Part shown: one piece after another, positions 40,501-49,500 of the stretch
Layout: each line of letters opens with the position of its first letter
Numbering within the stretch: position 1 is the first letter of the stretch
The notes under the pieces: generated by a model
Databases searched by the model: none
Told to the model about the DNA's origin: nothing
Seen by the model: only the letters and a program-made list of their open reading frames with translations
DNA from: Siphonodentalium dalli
Lineage: Eukaryota > Mollusca > Scaphopoda > Gadilida > Siphonodentaliidae
DNA length: 64,000 bases
Direction: 5' to 3'
Assembly (NCBI GenBank): GCA_032622095.1
Contig: CP136065.1
Location: forward strand, 51,331,949 to 51,395,948
Program-made: the position numbers and the translations under genes

Positions 40501-43500
40501 TTCTGCATGGCCTCATCTGCTTTAGGAGACATAGACTCAGATTGAAGCTCCCAATTTGTGAATATTGTGATTTACACCCATTGGGAACCTCGATTATGCA
40601 ATGTGTCGTCTGCCATTTTGGGGATATAGAGAAATGTAATAGAATCCATGTGAAGTTTCTACAGAAATTTGATAATAAAGAAACTTTCCAGAGAAGATGA
40701 GGCCTGAGCAGAAAGAGGTCCCCAGTGGGTGAATTTAGTGATGCTAGCCCGCTATGTGGGCTAGCATCACTATATTCACCCTCCAGGGACTTGATTCTGC
40801 AAATGATAGGCACACTAAACTCAGACTTGATGTTGAAAGCCACTTCCTCAGGAGTTATGCCTCCTATATTGTTGACTAGGTTATCTATCTCAGAACATAA
40901 GCATGATAACTTTAACAAACTTAAGTCTGTTTTTTGGCCAGATTTTGTCCGCAGTTTCTACTCGTGAATCACTTGAATGAGTACGAAAACCAGTTTTTCC
41001 CAAATTTATTTTCAGAAGTTATGCTTCCTTGATTAATTACCAATTGATTATTTTGCTATGTAAGCACGAGAACAATCAATTCGTGGGTTTTACTCAATCA
41101 CACATTTAATTATGCCACAACTCGACCGATGCATCTACGACTCTTACCTCTTGTCTAAAGTAATCAATTCTAATTGATTAAAGTCATTGACAAACCATTA
41201 TGACATTGAATAATTTTACCTGGAATTCTTTATTTGCTATGCTACAGTGCTGTGTCATTTCAAGATTTACCCAGGGACAATGGGATGACTACTCTGTTAT
41301 CCCAAAACAATGGATTCTATTTTATCTTGCACATGTCAAGTAGGAAGAGCACCTTAAAAACTGTCGCTACAAACAAGCCTGATTACAGCGTGCCTGTCAT
41401 TTGCAGAATACGGACCCCAGATGGTGAATTTAGTGACGCTATCCCACATATTGGGCTAGCATCACTAAATTCAACCTCTGGGGACCTCATTCTGCTAAGG
41501 CCTCATCTTCTCTGGAAAGTGTCTTTATCATCAAATTTCTATAGAAACTTCTTCACATAGATTCTATTTCTTTTTTAGTTTAAATTTTCTATATCCCCAA
41601 ATTAGCAGATGACACAACATTGCATAATTGTGGTTCCCAATGGGTGTACATCACAATATTCACCATTTGGGAACTTTATCAGAGTTTGTCTCACATAGCA
41701 GATGAGGCCATGCAGAATGAGGTCCCCAGAGGGTGAATTTGGTGATGTTAGCCCACTGTACAGGATAGCGTCACTAAATTCTCCCTCTGAGGACCTCATT
41801 CTGCAAATGACAGTGTGATAATCAGGCTTGGTTACAGACATTTTGCATTATGATTATAGACTTCCCTATCACCAGCCACCCACATTGGAAACCACTTTAC
41901 TGCTCTTAGGTAAATTCATTGCCAACGAATTCTACCCAAATGAAATTCATAAATTAATTCCTGATCAAAAAAATTCATCACAAAGAATTTAGTCATATAT
42001 TTATACAAATGTTCTTTTGTCTTGCAGAGATTTGAGCATTCCACAGGTTACCACAAAAAGATCTCAACGTTTGTTTCATTCCCGGAAGAATTGGACATGA
42101 CGCCATTCATGTCTTCTTCACGGAGCCACAACAATGGTTATGTTAATCAAGAGGTCCAAGATGTTAATGCCAATAGTCTTTCATGTGATAATAAGTGAGT
42201 GGTCACATTGTTATTAAATATACACGTTAAGATAGACATATATGTAATTCCCTAATTAATCGACTCCTTAACCACAGCAGAATTATGGGTAACTTTTCAG
42301 GATTTAGTCGGAAATATCTCGGGGAGAGCTTTCCGATGAATGGCAACAAGCCATATTTCCGACCTAATCCTGAAAAGTTACCCATAATTATGCTGTGGTT
42401 AAGGAGTCGATTAATTAGGGCATTACTGTATATGTGGTTTTTATGCCATGCAAAGTAAATTTCCAGTTTCTCAGGTCAAAAAATGTTGAAAAGCATGCGA
42501 GCACGCGGTTTGAATTTAATTTTGTATTTCTGGGGCACACGCCAACGAGGCATTCCACATCTGGATCAGCTAGCTGTGGGTTTAATATCAGTTGCATGTG
42601 GCCATTATTGCCGAAACAAATATCCACAAAGGTTAGTTGATAGTCACCATATGATTGATTTCACTGAATAAAGTATCATTGACACATGTTTTCATGACGG
42701 GAGCTGCGCTGGTGCAACAAAGAACCTGTGCCAGTGAATTCTCTTATATATGCAAGTCTCCCATAGGGATCGTCTCATATATAGCAGAATGCACTGGCTT
42801 ACACTGTCAATGTAAATATTATTAGGCCAATGTATTCTATTATATATGTGAGGCTCAATATGGGAGACTCGCATATATAAGAGAATGCATCAATTGGCAC
42901 AGGGTTTTCACTAAATTTCATGAATCTCCAGCCATGGAAGAGTTAATAATGGTTTGCAGATGCCAGTCCTTCCCAGGAGATGGGAGCGATTGCTCTCGCA
43001 CCCGTATGCACTCGCAAATTTTTAATTTTGCATGCGTCCCTCTAGTCAAAATGTTTATGGTCACTGTAATCATTGATTCAATATTGAACTATTTGAAGGT
43101 ATATTTACTATTTAGAACCTTTCCCCATCTCAGTTAAATTATCGCCATGTGAAAGTGTAACTGGAAATAGCTCTATCCCACAATGACATTTTGTTTGAGA
43201 AAAATCTATTTAAACTTATTTTACAGGTGCAATTACACCCGTCTTCTGAATTACGAGAGCAAATAAGTGCTCTTGTTGTGTTTTCCTCATGGGAAGGACT
43301 GAGATGCAATTCATCACTCAGAAGAGATATACTATCTTTAATTGAATTCAAACTATCTCTAATTTTACCTGCAGGTATTCTCTGTTTGCTGTTGTTAACC
43401 ACAGTGGAACCATTGAATCAGGGCACTACACTTGTTATATTCGTCAGCACGACCATCAATGGTTCAAATGTGATGACCATTTGATATCCAAAGCCTCACC

Positions 43501-46500
43501 TCAAAATGTTCTCAACAGTGAAGGGTAAGCTACAGTGCTATATGCCTCTTTAAAAAGTACCAGGGTTCTTGTCCGGCAGTCAAACCGTTATTTTTTGCTA
43601 ATGCATGTTTTCGCATATAAAGGATTCTGGTGATCTAGGGTATCCATCTGAAGAATCCATCGGCTGACCCACCGGCAGCCTTGAGAAATTCGGGTTAAAT
43701 AAAAATAGTGCTGCCGTGGCCGCAAGGAGACGGTTTCTACTGGGAAAGAACAAAAAAATTATAGCACCAGCATTATATTGCGAAAATCTTAGTTTTTATG
43801 TGTACCCATACCATAGTATGGTACACATAGTGTCGACGTTGGATTGACCACTCATCGTTCGTCCGTCCATCTGTCTAGCCATTTGTCTGTCTGTCCACCC
43901 ATAGACACTTTACGCATAATGCGATAACTCAAACATTTTCTATCTGATTGGAACCAAATTGTGTATATGAGTTTCTCAGCCCATAATATAGAATATGTAA
44001 TAAAATATTTGTTTTTCAAATAATTAACAAAAACATTTTTTTTCATTTAATTAGATTGAACTCCTTACTCAATTTAATGAGTGATATTAGACCTAATTCA
44101 CCAATTCCATCCCATTCCTTTGGACTACTGAGCTATTAATATGGCTATATCATTTTCTGAGGTCTCTTATGCCAATGTGCAGATAAAGAAAGCTATGGTA
44201 TCTAAATTAAAAAAAAAAAATTCAACAATACACATGACATGCTATTAACAGTAGACTACAAAATCTTTGCTGGATTGCACAGCTGAGTATATCACTCTAC
44301 AGATGGTCTGAGGTCATTATAAATGTTATAGGTTTAATAGAGATGCCAAGGTTCAGCATAAACAAAAACCAGTGATTAGTTGACAGCTCTGCTATATTTA
44401 AAGTATGAAGATTTTATTGCAATAGTTGCATGTAATATAATTATATCAATAAATGATCATGTGAACATCCAATATGCAGTGTTGAGAGTTCATTTATTAT
44501 ACATATAAGTCCAAAGCCATTTTAAAAGTTATATGGTGGAGTGGTGGACAACTCTATTAGAAATATAATGGTAACATTCCTTCTTGATGTCATTTCACAT
44601 GAAAAGCATTGGAGGCAAAGACAAACAACACTGCCCATAATTGTTTATCAAAAAGTTATAAATGGAGCTTGCTGTACTCAGAGACATGTTCATCATTGAA
44701 GCCTCTGACAGTATCTGGTTTGTGTGCAGTGTTTGTTTATTTTTATAAAGTTTAACAGTCCTATAAATTGATGTGCTGTACTGCAGAAATGAGATGACTT
44801 TAATAGCCATCTGTTGTTGATTACATTTCCATAGTGTGTGGCAGTGGTGGCCCAGAGTTTATCAACTCCCACATAAGTCGGTGGTTTCTGCTGTTTACAG
44901 ACTTGTATCTCTCCAATGATATATTCAAGTGACATACCTTGTACAATCCCCAAATTTTATAGAGTTAAATATTTTAACACTGGTCATCAATTTTATACTT
45001 TTTTTATATTTTTCATTTAATCATTCTCCTGTTATATCTCCAGGTTTGTCCTCCTTCACTTGCATGGCTTTTTGTAGTTTAAAATTAACCCTTATCAACA
45101 TTCCTGATACTTCAACAGAAATACCTTTCATCCAATATGTCTCATTTTATATTGTTTTATTTTGACAACTCTTTGCCCCTATTGAATGATTAATTTATTT
45201 TGATTTTTATGTGTACCCATACCATAGTATGGTACACATAGTGTCGACATCCGGATTGACCACTCATCGTTCGTCCGTCTGTCCTTAGACATTTTACGCG
45301 ATATTATGCGATAACTAAAACATTTTCTATTCGATCAGAACCAAATTTTGTATACGAGTTTCTCAGCTCAAAATACAGATCGAATTCGAATATGGGTTTG
45401 ATCAGAGTTTTTTTTATGAAGTTATGGCCCTTCTTCGACACATGCTGCAATAACTCAAAGAAAAAAATTATCTGATCGAATCCTAATTTGGTATTTGAGT
45501 TTCTCAGCCCAGAATACAAATATAACTTGGGTTTGATCCAATTTTTTTAACAGTTACAGCTCTTTTAAATTTAAAAATAAATTGTTTTAATCTTTGAAGA
45601 TTAACATTGAATTTATGGATTTTATCGTCCATGCTAATCACTATAGCTGATCACTATAGCCAAGCTATGGGTTAAACATCTTCAGCCATGATCAGCCTCT
45701 CGTAAAATTTGCATTGCAATGGTTTATTGTTCACATGTTCTGATAATATAACTTAAGTAGATAACAAGCAAAGAAACACTGATGATTCCCATTCAATTGT
45801 TTGTAGGGATGTTCATATAATATGATAAACAGACATTCAGGCTGTTTGTTGGACTCATTAGTTGAATATCCCCTTAAATGAATGAATAGGAATCAAGTAA
45901 CCTCATAATAAAGGTTTTTGTATCTGCGGTTCGTGGCCAAATTTCTCCCTCCCTTCAACTGAGAATTTGCAGCGAAGACCCATGTTAGGAAATTGGCTTT
46001 TTGAAATCCTGAAGAGATAGTACGGCTGTTTGCAAAAAGTGGATAAACTCTATACAGATGGAAGAAACTGAGCATTTAATTCCAAACATTGTACATCTTA
46101 GCAGGGTGTTAATGTTAAACTAGCCACAATTAAGTTCTAGCTATTATTTGCCCTGTAGCATTTGCATGCAATGCTTAGTGAGGATATTTTAGCCTTGTTG
46201 TAAGAGTACAAGTCACTCTTGAAGTACATGTACTCTTAGAGAAATGTCAAGAGTTCAGTTTAAATCTCAGAAGTAATAATATATCAGACAAGCCTTAGAA
46301 ACAGATCTGTCTGTTTAAATTCTAATACCGACAGAAGTCAAATCTGTGATGACAGCCATGAGTCTGTAAATAGACTGTTATGTCAATTATTGTGGTGATA
46401 TGTGACACACCTGATATTCTAAAGGTCCCCTGGGAAAAAAAATGAGAACTATATAAATCAGCAGCATCCGTCAATCCCAGATGGTTTCCAGTTGACAACT

Positions 46501-49500
46501 TTAGTTTTAGTTATCTGTTTTTAAATTGTGTATGTGGATTACCCACATGGAAATACAGGTCAAGTTCAAATATAGCATTCGGGCCTCCCATTTTTGCTGG
46601 AGTTATTGTCCTTGTTGACTTAGAATTTGCCAATTATTTTGGTTTTGTATGTGGATTACATGCATGAAAATGCAGGTCAAGTTAGAATTTCGGTTCCGTC
46701 TGCCCGTTTTTGCCGGAGTAATGGTCCGTGTTGACAGAATTTGCAAATTATGTTGGTTTTTCAGGTGATTTATTTTTAGTTCTGTGTGCCCATTTTTATG
46801 TTTACCCAAACCATAGTATGGTAAACATAGTGTCGACGTCCCATACCATAGTATGGTAAACATAGTGTCGACGTCCATACCATAGTATGGTAAACATAGT
46901 GTCGATGTCCCATACCATAGTATGGTAAACATAGTGTCGACGTCCCATACCATAGTATGGTAAACATAGTGTCGACGTCCCATACCATAGTATGGTAAAC
47001 ATAGTGTCGACGTCCATACCATCGTATGGTAAACATAGTGTCGACGTCCATACCATAGTATGGTAAACATAGTGTCGACGTCCATACCATAGTATGGTAA
47101 ACATAGTGTCGACGTCCATACCATAGTATGGTAAACATAGTGTTGACGTTCATACCATAGTATGGTAAACATAGTGTCGACGTCCATACCATAGTATGGT
47201 AAACATAGTGTCGTCGTCCCATACCATAGTATGGTAAACATAGTGTCGACGTCCCATACCATAGTATGGTAAACATAGTGTCGTCGTCCCATACCATAGT
47301 ATGATAAACATAGTGTCGTCGTCCCATACCATAGTATGGTAAACATAGTGTCGACGTCCCATACCATAGTATGGTAAACATAGTGTTGACGTCCCATACC
47401 ATAGTATGGTAAACATAGTGTCGCCGTCCCATACCATAGTATGGTAAACATAGTGTCGACGTCCCATACCATAGTATGGTAAACATAGTGTCGACGTCCC
47501 ATACCATAGTATGGTAAACATAGTGTCGTCATCCCATACCATAGTATGGTAAACATAGTGTCGACGTCCCATACCATAGTATGGTAAACATAGTGTCGAC
47601 GTCCCATACCATAGTATGGTAAACATAGTGTCGACGTCCCATACCATAGTATGGTAAACATAGTGTCGACGTCCCATACCATAGTATGGTAAACATAGTG
47701 TCGACGTCCCATACCATAGTATGGTAAACATAGTGTCGACGTCCATACCATAGTATGGTAAACATAGTGTCGACCATAGTATGGTAAACATAGTGTCGAC
47801 GTCCATACCATAGTATGGTAAACATAGTGTCGACGTCCATACCATAGTATGGTAAGCATAGTGTCGACCATAGTATGGTAAACATAGTGTCGACCCTAGT
47901 ATGGTAAACATCTGATCCATCTGATCGGAAGCAAATTTTGTATATGAATTTATCAGCCCAAAAGAAGATCGAGTTCGAATATGGGTTGGTATGATTATTA
48001 TGGAAATTGCAGTTACAGCCAATGAAAAGTGACCTCTGCAGATCAAATTAGTACCTGAATAATTATTGAATGAACCGCGTATCCCACCACCGGTAAACAT
48101 TGCAATTTACTGAAAGTCCTACGGTATATGGAATCCTAATGGCCAGAATTGGGTATTTATCAAACTGGTGGTTCGGTCCAACAAAAATATAGACATAAAA
48201 TAGGAACCTTGTTTTAATACGTTTTTAGGACGAAGAACATAAGGTGATAGCTAATTTTAGAAGGAGTTTGATATCATGGCAAGTATTGGGAATATGAGAT
48301 TACAGTGGACAGAAAGATATCTTTTAAACTATTGGTTCATTCCGACATAATTAAGCCATTAAATTGGAACCTTATTCGGGCATACCTAAAATGCTGAATC
48401 AGTGCTGATCAGCAGTTTACATACTAAAATGCTGGTCAGCAGATTTTCCGACCTCAGTTTAACTCATTTATAAAGAAGAGATTCTGTTGTAGGTTGTGTA
48501 AATGAAAGGTAATCTATAGATTATATCCCAATACAGGGAGGGGGACACCATTTGACTAACCACCATGCCTGTTCAGCAGTTCACTTGTAATTGATGGGGA
48601 ATACTTAAAGACAGTGAGGGAACACCATTTGACTGACCTCCACCCCTGTTCAGTAATTCATCGGCTACAGTTCAGCAGAATCAGTTTAACAGTTTAACTC
48701 ATCTGTAATGAAGATATTAGATTAGATGTTATGCAAACGACTTTTAATCGATGGGGTAAAAGCAAAGACAGGGAGTGAAAACCATTTGACTGACCGCTAG
48801 TCCATTCAGCAGTTCAAAATCATGTTTAACGATATTTCTATTAGTTTTTTTGAAACTAATTTAAGAACAAAAATGTTGTCATATATTTTTAGAAATTGCT
48901 TAATTTTACTGTGTAAAAGGCTCTTGCACTTGATTAATCAACCCAACTTTATTGTCCCCCAACATTCCGTTGGAGGACTATAGTAATGACCCTTGTGCAT
49001 CCGTCCAGAACTTTGTCCGAGTCTGTATTCTGTCATTTTCTCGTCAATTTAAAAAAAAACTTGGCACATATATCAACCAGCATGGGAACTTGCTATTTTG
49101 AGTTTGGTCGGACTTGTTTTGGTGTGGTTATTGCCATGTTTTGACATACAATCGTACATCCTGGGATGCATCCAAGCCTTGAAATAGTGTGTCTGTCATT
49201 TGCAGAATGAGGTCCCCAGAGAGTTAATTTAGTGATGCTACCCCACATAGTGGGCTAGCATCACCAAATTCACCCTCTGGGGACCTCATTCTGCTTACAC
49301 CTCAGCAGAATGAGGTTCCCAGAGGGTGAATTTGGTGATGCTAACCCGCTATGCGGGGTAGCATCACTAAATTCACCCTTTGGGGACCTCATTCTGCAAA
49401 TGACAGACACCATATTTTAAGGCTTGGATGCATCTTTAGTCCAAGCCTGTATTCGGTCATTTTCCAGTCAATTGTTTTTTATTTTTAAATAGAAATATGC

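Noticed and set aside
40454-40967. 154-codon minus frame and overlapping plus frame
   Set aside because: Both run through hAT-type MITE hairpins and share peptide words with frames in other family F copies.
43139-43402. 87-codon minus-strand frame next to exon 11
   Set aside because: Overlaps the exon 11 acceptor on the opposite strand and has no domain; composition is explained by antisense of coding and intron sequence.
46796-47910. CRISPR-like regular repeat array
   Set aside because: There are no unique spacers; units are head-to-tail, and the genomic context is eukaryotic.
46603-48100. Very long minus-strand open frames (422, 316 and 243 codons)
   Set aside because: They translate the 34/35-bp array; the unit has no stop in any minus frame, so the frames are by-products of the repeat. 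The peptide is a cyclic permutation of the same words.
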